DNA of 64,000 nt, taken from the NCBI RefSeq assembly GCF_022919715.1, contig NZ_CP095042.1, positions 1,178,001 through 1,242,000 on the forward strand, given 5' to 3'. This stretch comes from Agromyces sp. H17E-10 (lineage in GTDB: Bacteria > Actinomycetota > Actinomycetes > Actinomycetales > Microbacteriaceae). The position numbers and the translations under genes were made by a program. The first letter of the stretch is position 1. Each line of letters opens with the position of its first letter. The notes under the pieces were generated by a model. The model was not told the DNA's origin, did not search any database, and saw only the letters and a program-made list of their open reading frames with translations. This document shows positions 44,623-52,884 of the stretch, one piece after another.

Positions 44623-44679
44623 AAGTGGACGCCGTGTCCGATTCGTGTGGCAGACTCAAGTGGACACATTGTCCACTTG
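44623..44679. promoter_or_regulatory. Two TetR operators before the SMR exporter
   Basis: CAAGTGGAC-acatt-GTCCACTTG (44657-44679) is a perfect palindrome. AAGTGGAC-gccgt-GTCCGA (44623-44641) is a weaker copy. Centres are about 35 bases apart. The stronger site lies just before the ribosome site of the leader ORF. Confidence 0.72.
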
Positions 44680-44691
44680 TGAAGGAGAGCC

Positions 44692-44742
44692 ATGTCGCCC
44701 CACACCATCGCCGAGCCGGCCCCGAGGCCGGTGACCCCGTGA
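44692..44742 (+). CDS. 16-residue leader ORF coupled to the SMR gene
   Basis: ATG at 44692 has a strong GAAGGAG 4 bases upstream and reads 16 codons to a TGA that shares GTGA with the exporter start. The exporter GTG itself has no ribosome site. The small ORF may therefore deliver ribosomes to the exporter, or regulate it. The peptide (MSPHTIAEPAPRPVTP) has no recognised features. It could also be a leftover of a lost gene. Confidence 0.45.
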   Translation: MSPHTIAEPAPRPVTP

Positions 44743-45077
44743 GCGTCGGCTGGATCGCGGTCATCGCCGCGGGGCTCCTCGAGATCGCCTGGGCGCACAG
44801 CATCCGGCTCACCGAGGGCTTCACGAAGCTCGTTCCCACGATCGTGTGCGGGGTGCTCACCGTCGCAGTGCTCGCCCTGCTCGAACTCGCGATGAAGTCG
44901 GTGCCCGTCGGCACGGCCTACGCCGTCTTCGTCGGCATCGGCGCGATCGGGACGGCGCTCGTCGGCATGTTCTGGCTGCACGAGCCGATGAGCCTGCTCC
45001 GCGGGCTCGCACTCGCACTCATCGTGGGCGGCGTGGTGCTGCTGCGCCTCACGGACACGTCGGCATCGGCGGCGTGA
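44739..45077 (+). CDS. SMR-family cation exporter (SugE/Gdx-like)
   Basis: A 112-residue protein with four membrane segments. The essential membrane Glu is in segment 1 (AAGLLEIAWA), and the SugE-like stretch ELAMKSVPVGTAYAVFVGIGAIGT is in segments 2-3. Members export guanidinium or quaternary ammonium ions as dual-topology dimers. It starts at GTG inside the stop of the leader ORF. TetR control points to an inducible drug or guanidinium efflux role. Confidence 0.87.
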   Translation: MSVGWIAVIAAGLLEIAWAHSIRLTEGFTKLVPTIVCGVLTVAVLALLELAMKSVPVGTAYAVFVGIGAIGTALVGMFWLHEPMSLLRGLALALIVGGVVLLRLTDTSASAA

Positions 45078-45143
45078 GCCCCGATGCCGACGTGGCGGCC
45101 CGCTCGGGACGCACCGGCCCGGTGGGCCTCGACCGACGCCCGA

Positions 45144-46016
45144 TCAGGCGGCGGATGCCTCGTCACCGACGAGCTCCGCGACGACGTTCCCGTGCACGGG
45201 CGTCCAGCCGAGCGCGCGGGCCTTCGCACCCGACGCCCGCTGGTCGAGCAGCAGGGCGTCGGCGAACGTCGCGCCGAGTCGCGCGCGCGATCGCTCGGCG
45301 CCCTCGGCGACGACACCCGTCGCGTCCCCTCGGGCGACGACCGCCTCGGCGAGCGTGCGCACCGTCGTCGGCGAGCCGTCGGACGCGATGAGCCGGCCGA
45401 GACCCGTCTCGTGCTCGACCGCGAGCCGGTAGAGGCGCGCGAGATCGTCGACGTGCACCCACGTCCAGTGCTGGTCGCCGTCGCCGACGAGCTCGACGCG
45501 GCCCGCGTCGTCGCGCGGGGCATCGACCACGAGGCTCGCGAGTCCACGGTCACGGCCGTAGACGACGCCCGGCACGATGACCGTCACCGAGCCGGATGCC
45601 GCGAGCAGGCGCTCCTCGATCGGCACCCGCCACGCGACGAGCTCGGGCGGGTTCGGCGTCGCGTCGTCGGCGAGGTCGTCGCCCGCGCCGTAGGCCCAGA
45701 TGCCGCCCGTGTGCACGTAACGCCGGCCGGTGCCGTCGAACGCCGCGAGCACCGCGTCGACGATCGCGGTGTCGAAGGCGGCAGCGTCGGTCGCAGGCGC
45801 CGCGGTGTGGATCGCCGCGTCGACGCCGGCGAGCTGCGACGCCAGCCACGCGGCATCCATCAGCTCGCCCACCACCGCGGTCGCCCCGTGCGCCCGCGCC
45901 TCGTCGGCCGCCCGTTCGCTGCGAACCGCCGCGACGACGTCGTGCCCTGCGCCGACGAGCTCTGCGAGCACGGCCGACCCGATGTATCCGGTTGCCCCGG
46001 TCAGTAGAATCCTCAT
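45144..46016 (-). CDS. NAD(P)-dependent epimerase/dehydratase-like protein (SDR)
   Basis: A 290-residue extended SDR protein with the dinucleotide motif TGATGYIGS at residues 6-14. The usual YxxxK pair is not seen; VAWRVPIEER replaces it, as in atypical SDRs related to NmrA or flavonol-reductase-like groups. It may bind NADPH and act as a reductase or redox sensor. It is divergent from an HxlR regulator with palindromes between, so it is the likely target of that regulator. Confidence 0.82.
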   Translation of the reverse strand: MRILLTGATGYIGSAVLAELVGAGHDVVAAVRSERAADEARAHGATAVVGELMDAAWLASQLAGVDAAIHTAAPATDAAAFDTAIVDAVLAAFDGTGRRYVHTGGIWAYGAGDDLADDATPNPPELVAWRVPIEERLLAASGSVTVIVPGVVYGRDRGLASLVVDAPRDDAGRVELVGDGDQHWTWVHVDDLARLYRLAVEHETGLGRLIASDGSPTTVRTLAEAVVARGDATGVVAEGAERSRARLGATFADALLLDQRASGAKARALGWTPVHGNVVAELVGDEASAA

Positions 46017-46046
46017 GCCCGAGACGCTACGGACGCGTCGCCGGTT

Positions 46047-46074
46047 ACTTCAACGGAAGTTCCCTCGAGGGAAC
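46047..46074. promoter_or_regulatory. Overlapping palindromes in the SDR/HxlR promoter
   Basis: GTTCCC-TCGA-GGGAAC (46059-46074) is a perfect 16-base palindrome. ACTTC-aacg-GAAGT (46047-46060) overlaps its left end. Both lie in the 79-base divergent gap and are the likely HxlR sites. Confidence 0.65.
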
Positions 46075-46095
46075 CGCACCAGCCACGGGGGTCCG

Positions 46096-46476
46096 ATGTC
46101 CGAACCGAACGCGATCGTCGACGAGCCCCGCGACGTGCTCGCGCCCGACTGCCCCAGCCGGGTGATCTTCGGGCGCATCGGCGAACGATGGACGATGCTC
46201 GTGATCCTCGCACTGTCGCGCGCCGGCACGCTGCGCTTCACCGAGCTGCGCGCTCGCGTCGGCGACGTCACGCCGAAGGTGCTCACCGAGACGCTTCGCG
46301 CGCTCGAGGGCGACGGCCTCATCGAGCGCCGGGCGTACGCCGACTCGCCGCCCCGCGTCGAGTACTCGCTGACGCCCCTCGGCGAGTCGCTGCTCGAGCC
46401 GATCGGCGCGATGCGCGACTGGGCCGAACGGCACGTGCCCGAGGTGCTCGCCTCACGCGAGCGCACGCTCGGCTGA
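46096..46476 (+). CDS. HxlR-family transcriptional regulator
   Basis: A 126-residue winged-helix regulator: DCPSRVIFGRIGERWTMLVI at the start, with the single conserved Cys at residue 19, recognition region TPKVLTETLRALEGDGLI, and wing RVEYSLTPLG. HxlR proteins commonly sense aldehydes or oxidants through that Cys. It probably controls the divergent SDR gene and itself. Confidence 0.9.
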   Translation: MSEPNAIVDEPRDVLAPDCPSRVIFGRIGERWTMLVILALSRAGTLRFTELRARVGDVTPKVLTETLRALEGDGLIERRAYADSPPRVEYSLTPLGESLLEPIGAMRDWAERHVPEVLASRERTLG

Positions 46477-46520
46477 CCTCGTCGGAGCGACTCGCGGCCA
46501 TCCGACGCTACGGTGGGCGA

Positions 46521-47105
46521 GTGACCCATGCGCTCCTCATCATCGACATCCAGCAGGACTACTTCGCCGGCGGACGTCACCCGCTCGTCGGCCCCGACGA
46601 GGCGGCCGCAGCCGCGGCTCGCCTGCTCGCCGCGTGGCGCGAGCGCGGCGAGCCCGTGGTGCACGTCCAGCACGTGTGGGACTCCCCGGACGCCGAGTTC
46701 TTCCAGCCGGGCACCCCGGGCATCGAGATCCACCCGCTCGTCGCGCCGCAGGCCGACGAGCCCGTCGTCACCAAGGAGCACCCGAACTCGTTCCTCTCGA
46801 CCGACCTCGCCGAGCGTCTCGACGCGATCGCGGGCGGCGCGTCCGGCGAGCCGGTCGAGCCCGCCGCGCCGGTCGAGCTCGTCGTCGCAGGCATGATGTC
46901 GAGCATGTGCGTCGACGCGACGGTGCGCGCCGCCGCCGACCTCGGCCACACGGTCACCGTCGCGCACGACGCGTGCGCCGCGCCCGACCTCGAGTTCGAC
47001 GGGCTCGTCGTGCCCGCAGCCCAGGTGCACGCCGCGTTCATGGCTGCACTCGGCGACGGCTACGCAACGGTCTCGAGCGCCGACGAGATCATCGCCGGCG
47101 ATTAG
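46521..47105 (+). CDS. Isochorismatase-family cysteine hydrolase
   Basis: A 194-residue enzyme. The catalytic triad of the family is visible: Asp in LIIDIQQDYF, Lys in VVTKEHPNSF, and Cys in GMMSSMCVDATVRAA. It likely hydrolyses an amide such as nicotinamide or a related compound. A metal-binding His motif typical of true nicotinamidases is not obvious, so the substrate is open. The GTG start has only a weak GGTGGG upstream. It follows HxlR by 44 bases and may be co-transcribed. Confidence 0.85.
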   Translation: MTHALLIIDIQQDYFAGGRHPLVGPDEAAAAAARLLAAWRERGEPVVHVQHVWDSPDAEFFQPGTPGIEIHPLVAPQADEPVVTKEHPNSFLSTDLAERLDAIAGGASGEPVEPAAPVELVVAGMMSSMCVDATVRAAADLGHTVTVAHDACAAPDLEFDGLVVPAAQVHAAFMAALGDGYATVSSADEIIAGD

Positions 47106-47171
47106 CATTCTCGGAATTCTTCGAGATCGGAGCATCCGAAATCGGGATCTGAGCCCTGCTTTGAACGGTCG

Positions 47172-47184
47172 ATTTGCAGAACTT
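47172..47184. promoter_or_regulatory. RamB-like site before the ScfR-family gene
   Basis: On the minus strand this reads AAGTTCTGCAAAT, which matches 9 of 12 positions of the Corynebacterium RamB box core AAACTTTGCAAA, recalled from the literature. It lies about 50 bases before the start of the RamB-like gene and suggests autoregulation. Confidence 0.35.
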
Positions 47185-47235
47185 CAGCCATTGTTCCGTT
47201 TGTGAGAACCGCGCACGCGTGCGAGCATCGATGGC

Positions 47236-48768
47236 ATGATCACCGCCGATCGACTCGACCAGCGTCACGACCCCCGCCCCGAACCGACCGCGGTCGACGC
47301 CGCCTCGCTCGAATCCGCGTCGACCGACGTCGACGCGCTCACACTCGGTCGTCGCATCCGCGACCGCCGCACCGCCCGCGGCATGACGCTCGGGCAACTC
47401 GCCCGGGCCGTCGACCGTGCACCGAGCCAGGTGAGCGCCATCGAGAACGGCAAGCGCGAGCCGCGCCTGTCGATGCTGCGCACGATCGCCCTCGCCCTCG
47501 GCACCACCGTCGACGAACTGCTGCGCGCCGACGCGCCGAGTGAGCGCGCCGCCCTCGAGATCGCCGTCGAACGTGCCCAGCGCGGCCCGGTGTTCGCCGC
47601 GCTCGGCCTCGACCCGTTCCGCGTCGCGAAGACGATGAACGACCAGACCCTGCAGACGATCCTGGCGCTGCACAACGAGATCGACCGGCTGCACCGCGAA
47701 CGCGCGGCGACCCCCGAGGAGGCACGGCGCGCCAATGCCGAGCTCCGCGCGGAGATGCGCGCCCGCGACAACTTCTACCCCGAGCTCGAACTGAAGGCGG
47801 CCGAGCTCCTCGACGCCGTCGGGCACACCGGCGGGCCTGTGTCGCACCAGCTCGTCGCCGACATGGCCTCGCACCTCGGCTACTCGCTGCACTACGTGGG
47901 CGACCTGCCGCACTCGACCCGCTCGGTGACCGACAAGCGCAACGGCCGCATCTACCTGCCGACGCAGCAGTCGCCCTCGCGCGACTCGCGCTCACCCATC
48001 CTGCAGGCGCTCGCGAGCCACCTGCTCGGCCACGAGGAGCCCGCGAGCTACGGCGACTTCCTGCGCCAGCGCATCGAGACGAACTACCTCACCGCGGCCA
48101 TCCTGCTGCCCGAGCAGGCCGCCGTGCGCTACCTCACCGAGGCGAAGAACCTGCGCCGCATCTCGATGGAGGAGCTGCGCGACCATTTCGCCGTCTCGTA
48201 CGAGACGGCCTCGCACCGGTTCACGAACCTCGCGACCGCCCGGCTCGACATCCCCGTGCACTTCATGAAGGTGCACGAGTCGGGCACGATCATCAAGGCG
48301 TACGAGAACGACCGGGTGCGCTTCCCCTCCGACGCGCTCGGCGCCGTCGAGGGCACCACCGTGTGCCGCAACTGGACGGCCCGCACCGTCTTCGACGTGG
48401 AGGACCGGTTCAGTCCCTGGTACCAGTACACCGACACGCCCTCGGGCACGTTCTGGTGCACCTCGCGCATCGAGAAGGCGAAGGAGGGCGAGTACTCGGT
48501 CTCGGTCGGCGTGCCGTTCGAGCACGTCAAGTGGTTCCGCGGTCGTGAGACACCGCACCGTGCGGTTTCGCGCTGCCCCGACCCCGCCTGCTGCCAGGCT
48601 CCCGCGGGCCTGGCCGAGAAGTGGGCGGATGCCTCGTGGCCGGCCGCCCGCACCCCGACGTCGCTGCTCGCGGCGCTGCCGACGGGTACCTTCCCGGGCG
48701 TCGACCAGACCGAGGTCTACGAGTTCCTCGAGCAGCACGCGCCGGCCGCCGCTCTCGCCGCCGACTGA
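47236..48768 (+). CDS. ScfR/RamB-family XRE transcriptional regulator
   Basis: A 510-residue regulator. The XRE helix-turn-helix is at about 37-91 (LGQLARAVDRAPSQVSAIENGKREP), then an ImmA/IrrE-like middle region (about 260-330) and a C-terminal domain with several Cys residues (VCRNW, FWCTS, DPACCQAP). Members such as RamB and ScfR sense acyl-CoA or acetate state and control aceA, aceB and the methylcitrate cycle. The first 36 residues are an unusual extension and no ribosome site precedes the ATG. Control of the aceA/aceB genes 12 kb away is inference. Confidence 0.85.
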   Translation: MITADRLDQRHDPRPEPTAVDAASLESASTDVDALTLGRRIRDRRTARGMTLGQLARAVDRAPSQVSAIENGKREPRLSMLRTIALALGTTVDELLRADAPSERAALEIAVERAQRGPVFAALGLDPFRVAKTMNDQTLQTILALHNEIDRLHRERAATPEEARRANAELRAEMRARDNFYPELELKAAELLDAVGHTGGPVSHQLVADMASHLGYSLHYVGDLPHSTRSVTDKRNGRIYLPTQQSPSRDSRSPILQALASHLLGHEEPASYGDFLRQRIETNYLTAAILLPEQAAVRYLTEAKNLRRISMEELRDHFAVSYETASHRFTNLATARLDIPVHFMKVHESGTIIKAYENDRVRFPSDALGAVEGTTVCRNWTARTVFDVEDRFSPWYQYTDTPSGTFWCTSRIEKAKEGEYSVSVGVPFEHVKWFRGRETPHRAVSRCPDPACCQAPAGLAEKWADASWPAARTPTSLLAALPTGTFPGVDQTEVYEFLEQHAPAAALAAD

Positions 48769-48774
48769 CCAGAA

Positions 48775-48815
48775 CGCCCCGGGCGGACCGGCACGAGGCC
48801 GGCCCGCCCGGGGCG
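48775..48815. terminator. Strong bidirectional terminator hairpin
   Basis: CGCCCCGGGCGG and its exact complement, then after one mismatch CCGGC / GCCGG, with an ACGAG loop. It lies between the convergent ScfR-family gene and the DUF7144-like gene. Confidence 0.8.
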
Positions 48816-48829
48816 CTGGTCGAGTCCGC

Positions 48830-49234
48830 TCAGGCGGCGGCGCGCTTCAGTTCGCGGCCGTGCACCGTGAGGGCGTAGATGACGAGGATGTCGAGCACGA
48901 TGAGGATGATCGACAGCCACGGCTGGGCGGGGATCATGAACAGCTGCCCGATGGCGTTCAGGATCGCGAGGATGATCGCGATGACGCGCGCCCACGTCGC
49001 ACCGCCGAAGAGGGCGAGGGCCGTGATGATCAGCAGCGCGCCGATCACGATGTGCCACCAGCCCCACCCGGCGACGTTCATCATGAACAGGTTCTCGCTG
49101 GTGAGGAAGTAGGCGGTGTCGGGCCCGATGACGGCCATGAGGCCGTAGATCGCGTCGAAGATGCCGGCGATCAACAGCACGATCGCGGCGAAGTATCCCC
49201 AACCGACCCAGCCGGTGGTTTCGGTGTCGCTCAT
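48830..49234 (-). CDS. DUF7144-like four-helix membrane protein
   Basis: A 134-residue protein with four membrane segments: GWGYFAAIVLLIAGIFDAIYGLMAV at the start and WGWWHIVIGALLIITALALFGG in the middle are the family pattern. Function unknown; members are common and often numerous in actinobacteria. The ATG at 49234 follows GGAGG by 8 bases. Confidence 0.78.
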   Translation of the reverse strand: MSDTETTGWVGWGYFAAIVLLIAGIFDAIYGLMAVIGPDTAYFLTSENLFMMNVAGWGWWHIVIGALLIITALALFGGATWARVIAIILAILNAIGQLFMIPAQPWLSIILIVLDILVIYALTVHGRELKRAAA

Positions 49235-49379
49235 TTCGTTTCCTCCCTGTGGGGTACGGTGCCCGGCGTACGACAGGGGTGTCGCGCGTCGCATCCGTTC
49301 GAGCAAACGCTAGCGAGCAGCGAATCACACAGGCATCACTCAGGTTAAGTGATTCCGGCCCGATCGCCCGCGGGGCGGA

Positions 49380-50057
49380 TCAGAGGCGGCCGATGCCCGT
49401 GACGATGACGAAGACGCCGATCACGAGGAGGATCAACCCCGTGACGGTGCGGCTGTGGCGCGCCATCCACTCGCGCATGGCCGTGAGCTTCGGCGCGGTG
49501 CGTGAGGGCGAGACCTTCGCGGCGATGATCGGCACCGCGACGGTCGAAGCGCCCAGCACGATGAAGACGACGAGCACGATCGCCGTCTGCCCCGTGGTCA
49601 ACTCGGCGCCGCGCACCGAGAGCGCAGCGGCGACGATGAGGAGCAGGCTCTTCGGCCGGAGGTTCAGGACCGCACCGAGCGCGAACCCCTCCCAGGGACC
49701 CAGCCGGTTCATCGACGCGAGCCACTTCGGCGGCTCGTCGGAGGCGACGCCGGGCTTGCGAAGGCGGCCGATCGCGGCGACGGCGATGATGAGCACGCCG
49801 ACGACGATCTCCGCGATGCCGACGGCCTCGTTCGGCTTGCGACCCGATCCCTCGCGAGGCAGAGCCTCCGCGAGTACCGTGCAGCCGATGACGAGCGCCG
49901 TCATGCCGACGAGCCAGCCCGCCAGGAACGGCCCCGACAACCGCTCGGCATTGGGCGAGAGCAGGATCGTCAGCGTGACGAGGATCGGCACCGAGCTCGC
50001 GGCCACGGCGATCGCGATCGGCACGACATGGACGAGGGCTTCAAGCACCCCGCTCAT
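49380..50057 (-). CDS. GAP/Sap-family (LysE-like) membrane protein
   Basis: A 225-residue protein with six membrane segments and LysE-like internal pseudo-symmetry. FALGAVLNLRPKSLLLIVAAA is the hallmark of the sulfolipid-1-addressing (Sap)/GAP family, whose mycobacterial members help move glycolipids across the membrane. It lies 77 bases after the sulfatase gene in the same direction and may be the last gene of that unit. Confidence 0.78.
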   Translation of the reverse strand: MSGVLEALVHVVPIAIAVAASSVPILVTLTILLSPNAERLSGPFLAGWLVGMTALVIGCTVLAEALPREGSGRKPNEAVGIAEIVVGVLIIAVAAIGRLRKPGVASDEPPKWLASMNRLGPWEGFALGAVLNLRPKSLLLIVAAALSVRGAELTTGQTAIVLVVFIVLGASTVAVPIIAAKVSPSRTAPKLTAMREWMARHSRTVTGLILLVIGVFVIVTGIGRL

Positions 50058-50134
50058 GCCGCACCGATCGCAGATTCAGTTCTCGCCTCGTCCAGACCGC
50101 TCAGGCCCTTCCTCGCTCGTCTTCGGGCGGAGAA

Positions 50135-52489
50135 TCACGCCTTGGCCGGAAGCCTATACGCGATGTGCACCCGGCCGATGTCGCCGTCGAACGCGAACGG
50201 CATCTTGTCGGCGTACGCCCGCGAGACGGCACCGCCGTACGCGCGGCCGATGTCGAGGCAGTCGTTCGCCGAGAAGAGCAGCGGGGCGCTGATCGGCACC
50301 GTGCCCGAGCCGACCTCCGCCCCGTTCACGCGCAGCACCACGCTGAGCGGTCCGCCGGGGCGGGGCTCGACGTAGTTCGTCTCGATCTCGATCGTGACGT
50401 CGCCGGCCGGCAGCGGCTCGGACGCGGCGATCTTCGTGCGCTGTACGAGGAACAGGTTGTACTCGTAGTTGAGCACGCCGTCCTCGACGTACGCCGTCAG
50501 GCCGCCGCCCGCGCCGCCGAGCTTGTAGAGCACGCCGTTCGCCGTGTCGCCGACCTTCGCCTCGATGGTGACGAGGTTCGGCTTGTTGCCGAGTGCAGGG
50601 GCGACGAACTCGGGCATGCGCACCGTGTCGGCCGTCATCTCCCACTCGGAGTACGGCGACGAGATGCGCAGCTCGGGGTGGTAGACCGGCACCCACAGAC
50701 CGCCGCCGACGGGCAGCACGTCGTTCTTCGCCGCCTCGATCGCGAAGCTCTCCTTGAGGGCTGCGAGCTTCTCGGGATGCTCCGCGGCGAGGTCGTGGGC
50801 CTGACTCCAGTCCTCGTCGAGGTTGTAGAGCTCCCACTTGTCGTCGTCGGGGGTCCAGGTGGCGATCCCGGGAGGGGCGCCGGGCACCCACGGCAGGCGC
50901 GGCCCGGTCGTCGACGCCATCCAGCCGTCCTCGTAGATCGAACGGCTCGCCATGATCTCGAAGTACTGCACGCGGTGCCGACCGTCGGCCGCCTTGTCGT
51001 CGATCGAATAGGCGAAGCTCGTGCCGTCGATCGGGTCCTGGTGGATGCCGTTGACCGTCTCGGGGTGCGAGATGCCGAGGATCTCGTAGATCGTCGGTGC
51101 GACGTCGATCACGTGGTGGAACTGCGTGCGGGGCTCGGGGTCGTGCTCGATGTGCCCCGGCCACTGGATGAACATCGGGTTGCGCGTGCCGCCGAGGTGC
51201 GAGGCCATGAGCTTCATGCCCTGGTACGGCGTCGACCCCGCCCAGGCCCACGCGGCGTGGTACTGGTTGTCGGTCGCCGGCGTGCCGAGCGCGTCGAGCC
51301 CGCCGAGCTCCTCGAGTGCGGCGATGTGCTGGTCGATCGTCGTCGGGATCATGTTCTGCGCGAGCAGCTCGGAGATCGTGCCGTTCTGGCCCTCGCCCGA
51401 CGAGCCGTTGTCGCCCCAGATGTAGATGACGATCGTGTTGTCGAGGTAACCGAGGCGCTCGACCTCGTCGATCAGGCGGCCGGCCTGCACGTCGGCGTGC
51501 TCGCCGAACCCGGCGCACACCTCCATCAGGCGACGCTGGAACGGCTTCTGGTGGTCGGGGATCTCGTCCCAGCCCTGCAGCGACTCGGGCCGCGGGGTGA
51601 GCTCCGCGTCCTCCGGGATCCAGCCGGCGGCCTTCGCACCGGCGTGCGCTTCTTCGCGGTAGGCGTCCCAGCCGTCGTCGAAGACGCCGGCGTACTTGTC
51701 GGCCCACTCCTTCATGATGTGGTGCGGGCCGTGGATCGCGCCGGTCGCCCAGTACATGAAGAAGGGCTGGTCGGGCGCGAGCGCCTTGTGGTCGCGCAGC
51801 CAGGCGATCGCGTCGTCGGCGATGTCCTCCGAGAGGTGGTAGCCCTCCTCGGGCGTCTTCGTCGGCAGCACGCTCGTGGTGTTGCGCACGAGGTTCGGCT
51901 CGTACTGCGAGGCCTCGCCGGCGAGGAAGCCGTAGAAGTACTCGAAGCCGTTGCCGGTCGGCCAGTTGTCGTACGGCCCCGCCTTCGTCGTCTCCTCGGC
52001 GGGCGTGTTGTGCCACTTGCCCCAGGCCGCGGTCGAGTAGCCGTAGTTGCGCAGCACCTCGGCCATCGTCGCGCTCGACTTCGGGATGTGCCCCGAGTAG
52101 CCGTCCCAGTCGTTCGCGAGCTCCGCGATCTGGCCGGCGCCGACCCGGTGGTGGTTGCGCCCGGTGAGCAGCGACGCACGCGTCGGCGAGCACATGGCCG
52201 TCGTGTGGAACCGGTTGTAGCCGAGGCCGTTCTGACGGATCCGGTCGAGCGTGGGCGTGTTCACCTTGCCGCCGAGCGGCGCGGGAAGCGCGGGACCGGC
52301 GTCGTCGATAAGGACGACGAGCACGTTCGGCGCGCCCTCGTTCAGGTGGCGCTCGGGCGGCAGCGGCGCGTACGTCGACTCGGCGAGCGTACGACCGGCG
52401 AAGCTGCCGGACGGCTTGGGCGGGAACGGGAGCGTACGCGCGGGGGGCAGCTGGGCCCCGATCACGGAGTTGCTGTTCTCGTCGGGCAT
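50135..52489 (-). CDS. Arylsulfatase (type I sulfatase)
   Basis: A 784-residue sulfatase. The formylglycine motif is C-S-P-T-R at Cys100-Arg104, followed by ASLLTGRNHHRVG. Calcium-ligand Asp62-Asp63 (LIDDAG) and the second metal site IWGDNGSSGEG are intact. The last ~150 residues form a beta-rich domain. It hydrolyses sulfate esters after Cys is oxidised by a formylglycine-generating enzyme, which is not encoded here. No signal peptide is visible, so it appears cytoplasmic. It follows the SHOCT gene by 32 bases. Confidence 0.93.
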   Translation of the reverse strand: MPDENSNSVIGAQLPPARTLPFPPKPSGSFAGRTLAESTYAPLPPERHLNEGAPNVLVVLIDDAGPALPAPLGGKVNTPTLDRIRQNGLGYNRFHTTAMCSPTRASLLTGRNHHRVGAGQIAELANDWDGYSGHIPKSSATMAEVLRNYGYSTAAWGKWHNTPAEETTKAGPYDNWPTGNGFEYFYGFLAGEASQYEPNLVRNTTSVLPTKTPEEGYHLSEDIADDAIAWLRDHKALAPDQPFFMYWATGAIHGPHHIMKEWADKYAGVFDDGWDAYREEAHAGAKAAGWIPEDAELTPRPESLQGWDEIPDHQKPFQRRLMEVCAGFGEHADVQAGRLIDEVERLGYLDNTIVIYIWGDNGSSGEGQNGTISELLAQNMIPTTIDQHIAALEELGGLDALGTPATDNQYHAAWAWAGSTPYQGMKLMASHLGGTRNPMFIQWPGHIEHDPEPRTQFHHVIDVAPTIYEILGISHPETVNGIHQDPIDGTSFAYSIDDKAADGRHRVQYFEIMASRSIYEDGWMASTTGPRLPWVPGAPPGIATWTPDDDKWELYNLDEDWSQAHDLAAEHPEKLAALKESFAIEAAKNDVLPVGGGLWVPVYHPELRISSPYSEWEMTADTVRMPEFVAPALGNKPNLVTIEAKVGDTANGVLYKLGGAGGGLTAYVEDGVLNYEYNLFLVQRTKIAASEPLPAGDVTIEIETNYVEPRPGGPLSVVLRVNGAEVGSGTVPISAPLLFSANDCLDIGRAYGGAVSRAYADKMPFAFDGDIGRVHIAYRLPAKA

Positions 52490-52521
52490 CGTGATGTCTC
52501 CTCTTGCGTCTTCGGCCCGGC

Positions 52522-52869
52522 TCAGCCGAGCAGCTTCGCCTTGGCGGCTTCGAACTCGGCATCGCTCAGGATGCCCTGGGTCTTCAGGTCGGCGAGCTTC
52601 TGCAGCTCGGCGACGACGTCGGTGCCGCCCGCGGGTGCGGGGGCCGCGGCCGGCGCGGGCGGCGGCGGCGCGTACTGCGGTTCGGCGTACTGCTGCTGCG
52701 CAGCCTGCTGCTGCATCTCGTACTGCTGCGCCTCGTACCGCTCGTCGGCCTTGCGCTGCTGGTGCCGCATGACGCCGCCGCTCACGGCCGTCGCCGTGCC
52801 GGCGACCACCGCGGTGCGGGCGGCCATCCCGATGAGTCCCGGTCGTCCGAACCTTCTCAACAGTGGCAT
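52522..52869 (-). CDS. SHOCT-domain protein
   Basis: A 115-residue protein with a short hydrophobic N-terminal region (about 10-35), a Gln/Ala/Tyr/Pro-rich linker (about 45-80), and a C-terminal SHOCT motif (LQKLADLKTQGILSDAEFEAAKAKLLG). SHOCT tails are thought to mediate oligomer or membrane-protein contacts. GGGGGAGG precedes the ATG. It sits between the DUF6325 and sulfatase genes in one operon. Confidence 0.85.
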   Translation of the reverse strand: MPLLRRFGRPGLIGMAARTAVVAGTATAVSGGVMRHQQRKADERYEAQQYEMQQQAAQQQYAEPQYAPPPPAPAAAPAPAGGTDVVAELQKLADLKTQGILSDAEFEAAKAKLLG

Positions 52870-52884
52870 CTTCGTTCCTCCCCC

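Noticed and set aside
44611..44738. A guanidine riboswitch before the SMR gene
   Set aside because: The short gap is filled by TetR operators, a ribosome site and the leader ORF; no conserved riboswitch core is seen.
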